Shown: piece by piece, positions 1 to 8,679 of the stretch
Position numbering within the stretch: position 1 is the stretch's first letter
Layout: the number at the start of each line of letters is the position of its first letter
Assembly: GCF_017916475.1 (NCBI RefSeq)
Contig: NZ_JAFMTB010000001.1
Location: 620,001 to 684,000, forward strand
Source: Patulibacter sp. SYSU D01012
Lineage (GTDB): Bacteria > Actinomycetota > Thermoleophilia > Solirubrobacterales > Solirubrobacteraceae
Reading direction: 5' to 3'
Length of the DNA: 64,000 nt
Notes under the pieces: generated by a model
What the model saw: only the letters and a program-made list of their open reading frames with translations
Database searches by the model: none
Told to the model about the DNA's origin: nothing
Program-made: the position numbers and the translations under genes

Positions 1-1098
1 AACAACTTCAAGGTGATGGGCAACGGGGCGAAGGAGCTCGGCTACCGCCACATCGCCACCGGCCCGTACGCCACGAACTCCGCGCCGTTCGACGGCCGCC
101 CCGCCACCGTGCAGGACGGCTTCAACTTCCAGGGCGACAAGCAGGAGTCGAAGTGGTCGCCGCTCGTGTCCGAGCTGCCGAAGGCCGCGCGGACGGGCAA
201 CCTGGACCTGCGCGCCGGCTGCCACGTCGTCCAGATCACCCACGACGCCCGCGGCCGCGCCGACGGGGTCCTGTACCTGGACGAGGACGGCGCCCTGCAC
301 AAGCAGCGCGGCCGGGCGGTCTGCGTCGCCGGCAACGCGATCGAGACCGCGCGCCTGCTGCTGCTCTCCGACTCGCCGCTGTTCCCCGACGGCCTGGCGA
401 ACTCCTCCGGGCACGTCGGCCGCCACTACATGCGGCACCTGACCGCGTCGGTCTACGGCCGCTTCGACCGCGAGGTCAAGATGTGGCGCGGCGAGACGAT
501 GGCGGGCGTCGTCGCGGACGAGTCCCGGCACGACACCGACCGCGGGTTCGTCGGCGGCTACTACATGCAGCTGATCTCGCTGGGCGTGCCGTTCCTGGCG
601 GCCTTCGTCGAGCCCGGCGGCTGGGGCCCGGAGTTCACCGCGACGATGGACGCCTACCGCAGCACCGCCGGAATGTGGCTGGTGGGGGAGGACATGCCGC
701 AGGCCGACAACCGCGTCACGCTCGACCACGGGATGACGGACGCGCACGGGCTGCCGGTGCCGCACGTGCACTTCGACGACCATCCGAACGACCTGGCGAT
801 GCGCGAGCACGCCTGGACACAGGGGACGAAGCTGTACGAGGCCGTCGGCGCGACGAACGTGCACCGCACGCCGCCGTACCCGTCGACGCACAACCTGGGT
901 ACCTGCCGCATGAGCGCGCGCCCCGAGGACGGCGTCGTGAACGAGTGGGGCCGCGCGCACGACGTGCCCAACCTGTTCGTCTCGGACGGCTCGCAGTTCA
1001 CGACCGGCGCGGCGGCCAACCCGACGCTGACGATCGTGGCGCTCGGCATCCGGCAGGCGGAGCACATCGCCGCGGAGATCGGCCGCGGGGCGCTGTGA
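1..1098 (+). CDS. GMC family oxidoreductase, C-terminal part (5' end outside window)
   Basis: The frame is open from base 1, so the FAD-binding N-terminus lies upstream of the window; 365 residues are visible. The C-terminal GMC substrate domain is clear: a THNLGTCRM segment carries the likely catalytic His (visible residue 297), and the terminal AAANPTLTIVAL segment carries the paired Asn (residue 340), both hallmarks of GMC_oxred_C. The family oxidises alcohols or sugars with FAD; the substrate cannot be told. The gene is convergent with the secreted protein at 1145-1921. Confidence 0.93.
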   Translation, partial: NNFKVMGNGAKELGYRHIATGPYATNSAPFDGRPATVQDGFNFQGDKQESKWSPLVSELPKAARTGNLDLRAGCHVVQITHDARGRADGVLYLDEDGALHKQRGRAVCVAGNAIETARLLLLSDSPLFPDGLANSSGHVGRHYMRHLTASVYGRFDREVKMWRGETMAGVVADESRHDTDRGFVGGYYMQLISLGVPFLAAFVEPGGWGPEFTATMDAYRSTAGMWLVGEDMPQADNRVTLDHGMTDAHGLPVPHVHFDDHPNDLAMREHAWTQGTKLYEAVGATNVHRTPPYPSTHNLGTCRMSARPEDGVVNEWGRAHDVPNLFVSDGSQFTTGAAANPTLTIVALGIRQAEHIAAEIGRGAL

Positions 1099-1144
1099 GG
1101 GGACCGACCGCCGTCCGTCCGTCGCGCGGCGGGCGGACGCCGGC

Positions 1145-1921
1145 CTACCGGGAGCAGATGGCGGGATCCGGCTGCACCGGATCCACGCGGTAGGCGAACC
1201 GCGAGAGCGCGGGCGGCGTGGCGGCCGGGAACGTCAGCGCCCGGACGACCTCGCCGCCGCAGTCGTCCGTCTCGCCGCCGACGGTCAGCTCCAGGCCCGC
1301 GGCGAGCGCCGGCGCCGCGGCCGCGTCGGCGCGGCGCAGCACGTAGCGGCGGCGGACGGCGGCCGCGGGCGTGCCGTCCAGCGACGGGTCGTCGTCGGCG
1401 TCCACGTGCCGGAGCGCCGCCGCCACGACGCCGCCGGCGGTCACCCAGCCGGTCAGCGCGTCGTCGGTGACGAGCGCCAGCACCCGGTCGTCGGCCGCCG
1501 GGGCGGTCGCCGTGGCCGGCACCGCGCGGCGCAGCTGCGCCCATCGCCGCCCCGTGCGCAGGTCGATCGTCGTCACCCCGTCGCCCGCCGCGCGCGGCGT
1601 GGTCCACGCGACGGTGCCGGCCTCGACGGCCACGCGCGTGCCGGGCGCCCACGCGCCCAGGGTGCGCAGGCGCGCCGGGGATCCGGGGGCGCTCAGGCAG
1701 GCCCGCAGCGTGCCGGCGCGGCGGAAGACGCGGACGGCCGGGTGCCGGTCGCGGGCGACGGTGGCGCCCGCGGCGGGGCAGGCGGCCGCGGCGCGCGGGG
1801 AGGACGAGGTCCCCGCGCGGAGGGGGCCGGCGGCGCCCGTGGTGGGCGGGCCGGCGAGCGTCAGGCCCGCGGCGGTGAGCGCCGCGGCGGTGAGCGTACG
1901 GCGGACACCGGCGGGGCGCAT
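1145..1921 (-). CDS. secreted protein of unknown function
   Basis: 258 aa starting at ATG 1921. The N-terminus has an Arg-containing n-region followed by an Ala/Leu-rich stretch ending near GPPTTGAAG, a signal peptide (possibly Tat-like, RR absent). The mature part has paired cysteines (CPAAG, CLSAPG, DDCGGE and a terminal CSR) and segments such as VLALVTDDALTGWVTAGG that suggest a beta-rich extracellular fold. I recognise no family. It stands alone between a convergent GMC oxidoreductase and a same-strand aldehyde dehydrogenase located upstream of it. Confidence 0.75.
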   Translation of the reverse strand: MRPAGVRRTLTAAALTAAGLTLAGPPTTGAAGPLRAGTSSSPRAAAACPAAGATVARDRHPAVRVFRRAGTLRACLSAPGSPARLRTLGAWAPGTRVAVEAGTVAWTTPRAAGDGVTTIDLRTGRRWAQLRRAVPATATAPAADDRVLALVTDDALTGWVTAGGVVAAALRHVDADDDPSLDGTPAAAVRRRYVLRRADAAAAPALAAGLELTVGGETDDCGGEVVRALTFPAATPPALSRFAYRVDPVQPDPAICSR

Positions 1922-1981
1922 GCGCGCATGATGCGCCGCCGCGTCCCCCGACGCAAGTCCGGGGGCGCGGCGGCGCGGGGC

Positions 1982-3352
1982 TCAGCCCGCGACGCGGATG
2001 AGCTTCTTGTTGACGAACTCGTCGGCGCCGAAGCGGCCGAGCTCGCGGCCGAAGCCCGAGCCCTTCACGCCGCCGAACGGCAGCTCGGCACCCTCGGCGC
2101 CGACCGCGTTGATGAAGACCATGCCGGCCTCGATCTGGTCGGCGACGCGCAGCGCCTGCTCCTGGTCGGTCGTGAAGACGTACGAGCCCAGACCGAACTC
2201 GGTGTCGTTGGCCAGCTCGATCGCCTCCTGCTCGGACGACACGCGGTAGACCTGCGCGACCGGACCGAAGAACTCCTCCTTGTAGGCGGGGTTCTCGGGC
2301 GTGATGTCGGTCAGGACGGCGGTGTTGAAGAAGTTGCCGTCGCGGCCGCCGCCGGCGGCGAGCTTGGCGCCGTTCTCCGTCGCGCGCTGCACCTGCTGCT
2401 CGAGCGTCTCGGCGGCGCGGGCGGACGAGAGCGGGCCGAGCGTCGTGTCCTCCTTCGACGGGTCGCCGGGCTGGATCGCCGTCAGCGCGCCCGTGAACTT
2501 CTCGACGAAGGCGTCGTAGAGCTCGTCGATGACGATGAAGCGCTTCGCGGCGTTGCAGGCCTGGCCGCCGTTCTCCATGCGGCCCCCGACGGCGGCCTCG
2601 ACGACCGCGTCCAGGTCGTCGGCGCCGAGCAGGATGAACGGGTCGGACCCGCCCAGCTCGAGCACGACCTTCTTCAGGTTGCGGCCGGCGATCTCGGCGA
2701 CGGCGGCGCCGGCGCGGCCCGAGCCGGTCAGCGACACGCCCTGCACGCGCGGGTCCGCGATGACGGTCTCGATCTGCTCGTTCGTCGCGTAGACGTTGAC
2801 GTACGCGTCCGCGGGCAGGCCGGCGTCCTGGAACAGCTGCTCGATCGCGGCGGCCGACTCGGGGCACTGCGGGGCGTGCTTGAGGACGATCGTGTTGCCG
2901 ATCAGCAGGTTCGGGCCGGCGAAGCGGGCCACCTGGTAGTACGGGTAGTTCCAGGGCATGATGCCCAGCAGCACGCCGAGCGAGGAGCGGCGGATGAGGG
3001 CGGAGCCCTCGCCCTCGAGCAGCTCGATCGGCTCGTCCTTCAGGAGCTCCTCGGCGCGGTCGGCGTAGTACGTGTAGATCGCCGCGCAGAACTCGACCTC
3101 GCCGACGGACTGCTCGATCGGCTTGCCCATCTCGCGGACGATGATCTCGCCCAGCTCCTGCTTGCGCTCCTCGTGGAGCTCGGCGATGCGGCGCAGGACC
3201 GCCGCGCGGTCGGCGACGCTCGTGTCCTTGCTCCACGCCTTGTGGGCGGCGTGCGCGCGACCGATCGCCGCGTCCAGGTCCGCGTCGCTGATGGTCGGGT
3301 AGGTCTTGAGGGTCTCGCCGGTCGAGGGATCGACGACTGCGTACTCAGCCAT
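1982..3352 (-). CDS. NAD(P)-dependent aldehyde dehydrogenase, succinate-semialdehyde type
   Basis: 456 aa. The start is the ATG at 3352, preceded by an AAGGAG ribosome site; an in-frame extension to 3532 is rejected because it is Arg/Pro-rich and has no homology-like sequence. Family marks: MPWNYPYYQ at 133-141, catalytic Glu232 in LELGGSDPF, nucleophile Cys266 in NGGQACNAAK, and a C-terminal PFGGVKGSGFGRE motif. The sequence around 130-170 strongly resembles actinobacterial GabD1-type succinate-semialdehyde dehydrogenases, which feed succinate to the TCA cycle. The exact aldehyde is not proven. It is monocistronic, cytosolic, and upstream of the small divergent membrane gene. Confidence 0.93.
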   Translation of the reverse strand: MAEYAVVDPSTGETLKTYPTISDADLDAAIGRAHAAHKAWSKDTSVADRAAVLRRIAELHEERKQELGEIIVREMGKPIEQSVGEVEFCAAIYTYYADRAEELLKDEPIELLEGEGSALIRRSSLGVLLGIMPWNYPYYQVARFAGPNLLIGNTIVLKHAPQCPESAAAIEQLFQDAGLPADAYVNVYATNEQIETVIADPRVQGVSLTGSGRAGAAVAEIAGRNLKKVVLELGGSDPFILLGADDLDAVVEAAVGGRMENGGQACNAAKRFIVIDELYDAFVEKFTGALTAIQPGDPSKEDTTLGPLSSARAAETLEQQVQRATENGAKLAAGGGRDGNFFNTAVLTDITPENPAYKEEFFGPVAQVYRVSSEQEAIELANDTEFGLGSYVFTTDQEQALRVADQIEAGMVFINAVGAEGAELPFGGVKGSGFGRELGRFGADEFVNKKLIRVAG

Positions 3353-3594
3353 GAAGGTCTCCTTGGTGCTGATCTGCCGATCATCAAACCATGCGCGGGA
3401 GCCCGTGACCAGTCGCGTCGGGAAGGCGCGCGCGGGGCCGGGCCCGTGACGGCGTCCGCGGGCGAGCGGGCCGCCGCGACCGGTAGCACCTGACTTTCCG
3501 GGGGCCCGCGCCGTTGCAGGGGTGCGGGGCACAGCGCCCCGCCGTCCGGCGCCCCCTCGGGCCGCCGGGTCGTCCCCGCGACGAAGGACCCGAC

Positions 3595-3834
3595 ATGACC
3601 TACGGCACCGCCCTCCTGCTCATCGCCGTCGGCGCCATCCTGCGCTTCGCCGTCACCGCGCACACGGACGGCTTCAGCATCCAGACCGCCGGCACCATCC
3701 TGATGGTCATCGGCGTCGTGGGGCTGGTGATCGCGTTCCTGTGGGACGCCGTCTGGGCCCGCCGCCGCGCCGCGGTCGTCGAGCGGCCCGTGGTCCAGCG
3801 CCCCGTCGTGCGCGACCCGCGCGAGCGCCTGTAG
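3595..3834 (+). CDS. small two-helix membrane protein, DUF6458-like
   Basis: 79 aa. ATG 3595 follows GAAGGA at 5-10 nt spacing. Two hydrophobic helices (about residues 3-20 and 31-50) flank a short loop TAHTDGFSIQTAG, followed by an Arg-rich, Val/Pro-repeat cytoplasmic tail (VERPVVQRPVVRDPRERL). This arrangement is typical of the actinobacterial DUF6458 family, of unknown function. It is divergent from the aldehyde dehydrogenase and closed by a GC hairpin that begins in the stop codon. Confidence 0.85.
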   Translation: MTYGTALLLIAVGAILRFAVTAHTDGFSIQTAGTILMVIGVVGLVIAFLWDAVWARRRAAVVERPVVQRPVVRDPRERL

Positions 3835-3853
3835 CCGGGCCGCCGCGCCCGGC
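3834..3853 (+). terminator. GC hairpin after the DUF6458-like gene
   Basis: GCCGGGC (3834-3840), a 6-nt loop, then GCCCGGC (3847-3853). A perfect 7-bp stem with no T-tract, as is common for high-GC terminators. Confidence 0.5.
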
Positions 3854-3948
3854 GGCCGGCGGGTTCGCGCCGGGGCCGGCCGGCGCTCGTCCTCCCTGGC
3901 GGGTACAAGTTCGCGGACCGCGCACCGCGTCCCAGGAAGACCCGCCAG

Positions 3949-5283
3949 ATGGCCCTCGACTGCACCTACCGGCTGCACATCCCCCACCGCGTCGGCCAGC
4001 TGGCCAAGCTGACGACGCGGATCGCCGAGCACGGCGGCGTCATCGGCGACATCGTCACGGTGTCCGTCGCGCGGCACGAGGCGCTGCGCGAGATCACCGT
4101 CGAGGTGCGCGACAAGGCGCACGCGGACGAGCTGGCGCAGGCGCTCGCCGCGCTGCCCGACGTCTCCGTCAGCTGGTACCACGACCGCGCGTTCATCGCC
4201 CACGACGGCGGCAAGCTGCGCACGACGGGCACGCCCGTCACGACGGTGCAGGAGGTGCGCGACGTCTACACGCCGGGCGTCGCCCGCGTGTCGCAGGCGA
4301 TCGCGGAGCACCCCGACCTGGCGGGGCGCTTCACGATGATCGGCCGCACCGTCGCCATCGTCACGAACGGCACCCGCGTGCTCGGCCTGGGCGACGTCGG
4401 CCCGGTCGCGGCGATGCCGGTGATGGAGGGCAAGGCGCTCTTCTACAGCCAGTTCGTCGGCCTGACCGCGGTGCCGATCCTGATCGACTCGCGCGACACG
4501 GACACGATCGTGGACACGGTGCTGCGGATCGCGCCCGGCTTCGGCGCCATCCACCTGGAGGACATCTCGGCGCCGGCGTGCTTCGAGATCGAGCGGCGCC
4601 TGGACGAGGCGCTGCCGAAGCCCGTCATGCACGACGACGTCCACGGCACGGCGGTCGCGACGTTCGCCGCCGCCCTGGCCGCGTGCCGCCACGTGGGCCT
4701 GCGGCTGGACAAGGCCGTCGTCGGGCAGATCGGCCTGGGGGCCGCCGGCTCGGGCATCGCCGGCCTGATCCACGACGCCGGCGTCGACCGGCTGCTGGTG
4801 ACGGACCCCAACCCGGCGGCGCGCGAGCGCGCCGCGGCGAGCGGGCTCGAGGTCGTCGACGGGGTGGAGGCGGTCATGGCCGAGGCCGACGTCGTCATCG
4901 CCACGAGCGGCCGGCCGGGACTCATCCGCCCCGAGTGGGTGCGGCCGGGGACCGTGGTCCTGGCGCTGACGAACCCCGCGCCCGAGATCGAGCCGGAGGT
5001 CGCGCTGGCGGCCGGCGCCGCGTTCGCCGCCGACGGCACGAGCGTCAACAACGTCCTGGGCTACCCGGGGATCTTCAAGGGTGCCCTGCAGGCCGGAGCC
5101 ACGCGCATCAACGTCGAGATGAAGCGCGCGGCCGCGTGGGCGCTGGCCGGCCTGACCGTCGAGTCCGAGCTGGTTCCCGACGTGCTCGACCCCGCGGTGC
5201 ACGAGGCGGTGGCGGAGGCGGTGCGCAAGGCGGCCGTCGACAGCGGCGCGGCCGTGCCCCGGGACGACACGCCGCCGCTGTAG
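3949..5283 (+). CDS. NAD(P)-dependent malic enzyme with N-terminal ACT domain
   Basis: 444 aa from ATG 3949. Residues 1-80 form an ACT-type regulatory domain (TYRLHIPHRVGQLAKLT start), implying allosteric control by a small molecule. The catalytic part follows, with DVYTPGVARV, LGLGDVGPVAAMPVMEGK, the HLEDISAP and DDVHGTAV motifs that bind metal and malate, and a Rossmann GLGAAGSGIAGLI. It decarboxylates malate to pyruvate, or oxaloacetate. The length matches short bacterial malic enzymes plus an ACT domain, a combination known from actinobacteria. A TACAAG-like -10 lies near 3903. It is closed by a 30-nt palindrome. Confidence 0.94.
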   Translation: MALDCTYRLHIPHRVGQLAKLTTRIAEHGGVIGDIVTVSVARHEALREITVEVRDKAHADELAQALAALPDVSVSWYHDRAFIAHDGGKLRTTGTPVTTVQEVRDVYTPGVARVSQAIAEHPDLAGRFTMIGRTVAIVTNGTRVLGLGDVGPVAAMPVMEGKALFYSQFVGLTAVPILIDSRDTDTIVDTVLRIAPGFGAIHLEDISAPACFEIERRLDEALPKPVMHDDVHGTAVATFAAALAACRHVGLRLDKAVVGQIGLGAAGSGIAGLIHDAGVDRLLVTDPNPAARERAAASGLEVVDGVEAVMAEADVVIATSGRPGLIRPEWVRPGTVVLALTNPAPEIEPEVALAAGAAFAADGTSVNNVLGYPGIFKGALQAGATRINVEMKRAAAWALAGLTVESELVPDVLDPAVHEAVAEAVRKAAVDSGAAVPRDDTPPL

Positions 5284-5312
5284 GCGCGGCCGCCGGGCCC
5301 GGCGGCCGCGCC
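5283..5312. terminator. 30-nt perfect palindrome, bidirectional terminator
   Basis: Bases 5283-5296 are the exact reverse complement of 5299-5312. It sits 2 nt after the malic enzyme stop and 8 nt before the stop of the convergent YCII gene, so it can serve both strands. Confidence 0.7.
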
Positions 5313-5319
5313 GGCGCGG

Positions 5320-5637
5320 TCACGCCCGCTCGCCGAGCTCCTGCCCCAGCCGCGCCGCCTGCCGCGTCAGGTGGTGACGCTCGGCCAGGGTAGGGGCCGC
5401 GTGCGCCGCCTCGGCGTACGGCCGCGCGGCGCCGCGCGGGTCCGAGCGCACCCACAGGCCGTCCGGCGCCAGCGCCTGGCCGTCGACGTACTCGCCGGTC
5501 GCGCGCAGGCGGTCGGCGAAGTCGCGCATGTACTGGAGGTGATCCTCGACCTCCTGGGGCGTCCAGCGGTCCATCGGGACGTTGTTCACGGCGTCGGGCG
5601 CGCCGCGGTAGTGCTTGAGCAGCAGGTACTTGGCCAT
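5320..5637 (-). CDS. truncated YCII/DGPF-domain protein with foreign C-terminus
   Basis: 105 aa from ATG 5637 (GGAG ribosome site). Residues 1-63 (MAKYLLLKHYRG, MDRWTPQEVEDHLQYM, EYVDGQALAPDGLWVR) match the usual actinobacterial YCII/DGPF protein of about 140 aa. The expected following DGPFAETKDLIAGW stretch and the C-terminal half are absent. Instead the sequence runs SDPRGAARPYAEA and APTLAERHHLTRQAARLG, which resembles the helical tail of the ECF-type sigma factors usually encoded beside YCII genes. An in-frame deletion fusing two neighbours is the best reading (inference). It may be non-functional. Confidence 0.72.
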   Translation of the reverse strand: MAKYLLLKHYRGAPDAVNNVPMDRWTPQEVEDHLQYMRDFADRLRATGEYVDGQALAPDGLWVRSDPRGAARPYAEAAHAAPTLAERHHLTRQAARLGQELGERA

Positions 5638-5869
5638 CGTGGTTCTCCTTCGTCGGGCGCGGTCGCGGTCGCCGCGTCTGTCCGGGGGACGGAGCCGCCG
5701 CGGCGTTCTCGACACCGCGTCGCACCTTCGTGCAGCGCGGCGCGCGGCGCAAGCGCGGATCCCCCGGCCGGCAGGCGCCTCCGGGGGCGCTGTGTAGCCT
5801 CGGACGAGGGCTCCGACCGGGGCCCGGATCCGGTCTCGGGGCACGTCTCGGGACGGCAGGGAGGTCTTC

Positions 5870-6880
5870 ATGGCGGTGCGGTTGTCGGTACTCGATCTGG
5901 CCACGGCGGGCGGCGACGTCACGCCGCGGGACGCGCTCCTCGGCAGCGCCGAGCTCGCGAAGCGGGCCGAGGCGTGGGGCTACGGGCGCTACTGGTTCTC
6001 GGAGCACCACAACATGCCGAGCATCGTCTCGTCGACCCCGGCGGTCCTCGCGGGGTTCATCGCGGCGAACACGGAGCGCATCCGCGTGGGGGCGGGCGGC
6101 GTGATGCTGCCCAACCACTCGCCGCTGATCGTCGCCGAGCAGTACGGCACGCTCGAGACCCTCTACCCCGGGCGCATCGACCTGGGCCTGGGGCGGGCGC
6201 CGGGCACCGACCTGGACACCGTGCGCGCGATGCGCCGGTCGCCCGAGGCGTCGGACCGCTTCCCGCAGGACGTCGTCGAGCTGCAGGCGCTCCTGGGGCC
6301 GTCGCGGCCGGGGCAGACCGTGCGCGCCATCCCGGGCGAGGGCACGAACGTGCCGCTCTACATCCTGGGCTCGTCGCTGTTCGGCGCGCGCCTCGCGGCC
6401 CAGCTGGGCCTGCCGTACGCCTTCGCGTCGCACTTCGCGCCGGCGGAGCTGCTGAACGCCGCCCGCCTGTACCGCGAGGAGTTCCAGCCGTCGGAGGCGC
6501 TGGACGCGCCGTACATGATCGCCAGCATGAACGTCTTCGCCGCCGACACCGAGGACGACGCGCAGCTGCTGTACGCGACGGCGCTCGAGAAGATGGCCCG
6601 CGCGCTCAGCGGCCGCTCCGTCTCGTCGGGCGACCGCGCCGAGACCGAGGCCATCCTGCGCTCGCCGGTCGGGCGCCACGCGCTGCAGATGCTCCACTAC
6701 TCGGCGGTCGGCGACGGGGACGGCGCCGCCGAGCAGGTGGCCGCCTTCGCCGCGGGCTGCGGCGCGGACGAGGTCATGGTCGCGATGAACGTCGCCGACC
6801 TGCCCGCGCGGATGCGCTCGTACGAGCTGCTGGCCGCCCGCGTCGTCACCGACGAGGCGCAGGCGGTCGCCGGCGGCTGA
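5870..6880 (+). CDS. LLM-class flavin-dependent oxidoreductase (MsnO8-like)
   Basis: 336 aa from ATG 5870, preceded by GGGAGG. A luciferase-like TIM barrel with the MsnO8-subfamily signatures [34 protein letters not shown] and [14 protein letters not shown]. Members use FMNH2 or F420 for monooxygenation; the cofactor and substrate here are unknown. A TAGCCT -10 candidate lies at 5795-5800 in the divergent spacer shared with the YCII gene. It is followed by a hairpin and the convergent SDR gene. Confidence 0.93.
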   Translation: MAVRLSVLDLATAGGDVTPRDALLGSAELAKRAEAWGYGRYWFSEHHNMPSIVSSTPAVLAGFIAANTERIRVGAGGVMLPNHSPLIVAEQYGTLETLYPGRIDLGLGRAPGTDLDTVRAMRRSPEASDRFPQDVVELQALLGPSRPGQTVRAIPGEGTNVPLYILGSSLFGARLAAQLGLPYAFASHFAPAELLNAARLYREEFQPSEALDAPYMIASMNVFAADTEDDAQLLYATALEKMARALSGRSVSSGDRAETEAILRSPVGRHALQMLHYSAVGDGDGAAEQVAAFAAGCGADEVMVAMNVADLPARMRSYELLAARVVTDEAQAVAGG

Positions 6881-6904
6881 GGGCGCACGGCGGCCGGACG
6901 GGCC

Positions 6905-6926
6905 GCGCGGCGACGGCCCGCCGCGC
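6905..6926. terminator. bidirectional hairpin between convergent genes
   Basis: GCGCGGCG (6905-6912), loop ACGGCC, CGCCGCGC (6919-6926). A perfect 8-bp stem between the LLM oxidoreductase and the SDR gene. Confidence 0.5.
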
Positions 6927-6988
6927 CGGCCTCGACGGGGGACGCCGCCCCGTCCCCGCAGGCCCGCCCGCCGGACGGCGGCGCGGCC

Positions 6989-7705
6989 TCACCAGGGCAC
7001 GACGCCGCCGTCGTCGAAGAAGCCGCCGCGCGGCCCGTCGTCCGGCAGGGTCGCCAGGCGCAGCACCACCGCGGCGCCCTCCTCCGGCGTGCGGGGCCCG
7101 TCGTGCCCGGTGAAGTCGGTCGCCACGTAGCCGGGGCACGCGGCGTTGACGACGACCGGCGTGTCGGCCAGCCGGCGCGCATACTGGGTGGTGATGCCGT
7201 TCAGCATCGTCTTCGACGGCGCGTACGCGGCCAGGATCGGGCCGGCCTGCAGGCCGAGCGAGCCCATCGTGCTCGACAGGTTCACGATCCGCGGCGCCGG
7301 CGCCCGCAGCAGCAGCGGCAGCACCGCGTTCGTCACGCGGACGACGCCCAGGACGTTCGTGTCCAGGACGGTGCGGAGGACGTCCAGGTCGAGCGTCGTC
7401 GGGTCCTGCGCCCCGCCGTCGGTGCGGCCGGCGATGCCGGCGTTGTTGACGAGGACGTCGAGGCGCCCGGCCTCGCGCTCCAGCGCCTGCGCGGCCGCCG
7501 CGACGCTCGCGTCGTCCGTCACGTCGAGGGCGACGCCGAACGCGTCGACGCCCTCGGCGCGCAGCCCCTCGACGGCGGCCGCGCGGCGGTCCTCGTCGCG
7601 CGCGCCGACGGCGACGCGGAACCCGCGCGCGCCCAGGCCGCGGGCGATCGCGAGGCCGATGCCCTTGTTCGCGCCGGTGACCAGCGCGGTCTTCGTGTCG
7701 TTCAC
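6989..7705 (-). CDS. SDR family NAD(P)-dependent oxidoreductase
   Basis: 238 aa from GTG 7705 (MNDTKTALVTGANKG). Classical short-chain dehydrogenase: TGANKGIG nucleotide loop near residue 10, NNAGIAG, a catalytic Ser in NLSSTMGS, a YAPSK motif with Tyr and Lys spaced by three, and CPGYVATDFTGHDGPRTPEEGA downstream. This ending is typical of plant-carbonyl-reductase-like SDRs. Its promoter region is shared with the divergent LysR gene and contains a perfect palindrome with the LysR T-N11-A pattern, so it is the likely LysR target. Confidence 0.93.
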   Translation of the reverse strand: MNDTKTALVTGANKGIGLAIARGLGARGFRVAVGARDEDRRAAAVEGLRAEGVDAFGVALDVTDDASVAAAAQALEREAGRLDVLVNNAGIAGRTDGGAQDPTTLDLDVLRTVLDTNVLGVVRVTNAVLPLLLRAPAPRIVNLSSTMGSLGLQAGPILAAYAPSKTMLNGITTQYARRLADTPVVVNAACPGYVATDFTGHDGPRTPEEGAAVVLRLATLPDDGPRGGFFDDGGVVPW

Positions 7706-7761
7706 CCCGTCGATGCTCCGCCCGCGACCGCCCGCCGTCCAAGACCGATGCGGTGCGGCCT

Positions 7762-7778
7762 GATACCCGGCGGGTATC
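7762..7778. promoter_or_regulatory. LysR-type operator candidate (T-N11-A palindrome)
   Basis: GATACCCGGCGGGTATC is a perfect 17-nt palindrome containing T-N11-A. It lies 57 nt upstream of the SDR start and 19 nt upstream of the LysR start, immediately before the LysR -10 hexamer TAGGCT (7785-7790). Confidence 0.75.
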
Positions 7779-7796
7779 GCGGAGTAGGCTCGGGGC

Positions 7797-8669
7797 GTGG
7801 ACGACCTCGAGACGCGCGAGCTGCGGTACTTCGTCGCGGTCGCGGAGGAGCTGCACTTCGGGCGCGCCGCCGAGCGGCTGCGGATCGCGCAGCCGCCGCT
7901 CTCCCGCGCGATCCGCAAGCTCGAGCTGCGGCTGGGCGTGACGCTGCTCGACCGCGACCGGCGGGGCGTCGCGCTGACGGACGCCGGCCGCGTGCTGCTG
8001 GCCGAGGCGCGGCCGATCCTGGCGGCGGTCGGCGCGGCGGCGCGGCGCACCCGGGACGCCGCGGCCCCCGCGCGGCCGCTCGTCCTGGCGACGAAGGCCG
8101 GGGCGTCGCACGAGCTGCTGCGCCGCCTGCTGGACGCCGCGGCGGCCGACCCCGCCGCGCCGCCCGTCGAGGTGCTGCTGTGCGAGGTCGGCGAGCAGGC
8201 CGGGCTGCTGCGCGAGGGGCGCGCCGACGTGGCGCTCATGCACCGCCCGTACGACGACCTGGACGGCTTCGAGACCGCCGACCTGGTCACCGAGGGCCAG
8301 GTCGCGATCCTGCCGCGGGACCACCCCCTCGCCGCCCGCGAGACGCTGACGATGGCCGAGGTCCAGCACGTCCCCGACCTGCCGATCGCCCGCTGGCCCC
8401 TGCTCGGCGGCGGCTACCCCGAGGGGCCGGGCCCCGAGGTCCACACGCAGGCGCAGCTCGCCCAGCTCGTCGCGCTGGGCCGCACGCTGCTCGTCATCCC
8501 CGCGTCGAGCCGCGCGTGGCAGTGGCCCGAGCACGTCGCGGTGCCGGTCGTCGACGCCCCCGACGTGACGACGGTGATCGGCTGGCGGCCGTGCAGCCGC
8601 ACGCCGGCGCTGCAGGCGCTCGTCCGCGCGGCGACGACGGTGGGCGACGCCGCCGCGGCGACGGCCTGA
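7797..8669 (+). CDS. LysR family transcriptional regulator
   Basis: 290 aa from GTG 7797. The N-terminal winged helix (LRYFVAVAEELHFGRAAERL, IAQPPLSRAIRKLE) is textbook LysR; residues 90-290 form the effector-binding fold. TAGGCT ends 6 nt before the GTG with no ribosome site between, so the message should be leaderless. It is divergent from the SDR gene across a 91-bp spacer with a LysR-type palindrome, suggesting autoregulation and control of the SDR gene. The ligand is unknown. Confidence 0.94.
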   Translation: MDDLETRELRYFVAVAEELHFGRAAERLRIAQPPLSRAIRKLELRLGVTLLDRDRRGVALTDAGRVLLAEARPILAAVGAAARRTRDAAAPARPLVLATKAGASHELLRRLLDAAAADPAAPPVEVLLCEVGEQAGLLREGRADVALMHRPYDDLDGFETADLVTEGQVAILPRDHPLAARETLTMAEVQHVPDLPIARWPLLGGGYPEGPGPEVHTQAQLAQLVALGRTLLVIPASSRAWQWPEHVAVPVVDAPDVTTVIGWRPCSRTPALQALVRAATTVGDAAAATA

Positions 8670-8679
8670 GCGCCCGCCC

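Noticed and set aside
3353-3532. N-terminal extension of the aldehyde dehydrogenase
   Set aside because: Arg/Pro-rich and lies upstream of a good ribosome site; the family start is MAEYAVVDPSTGE.
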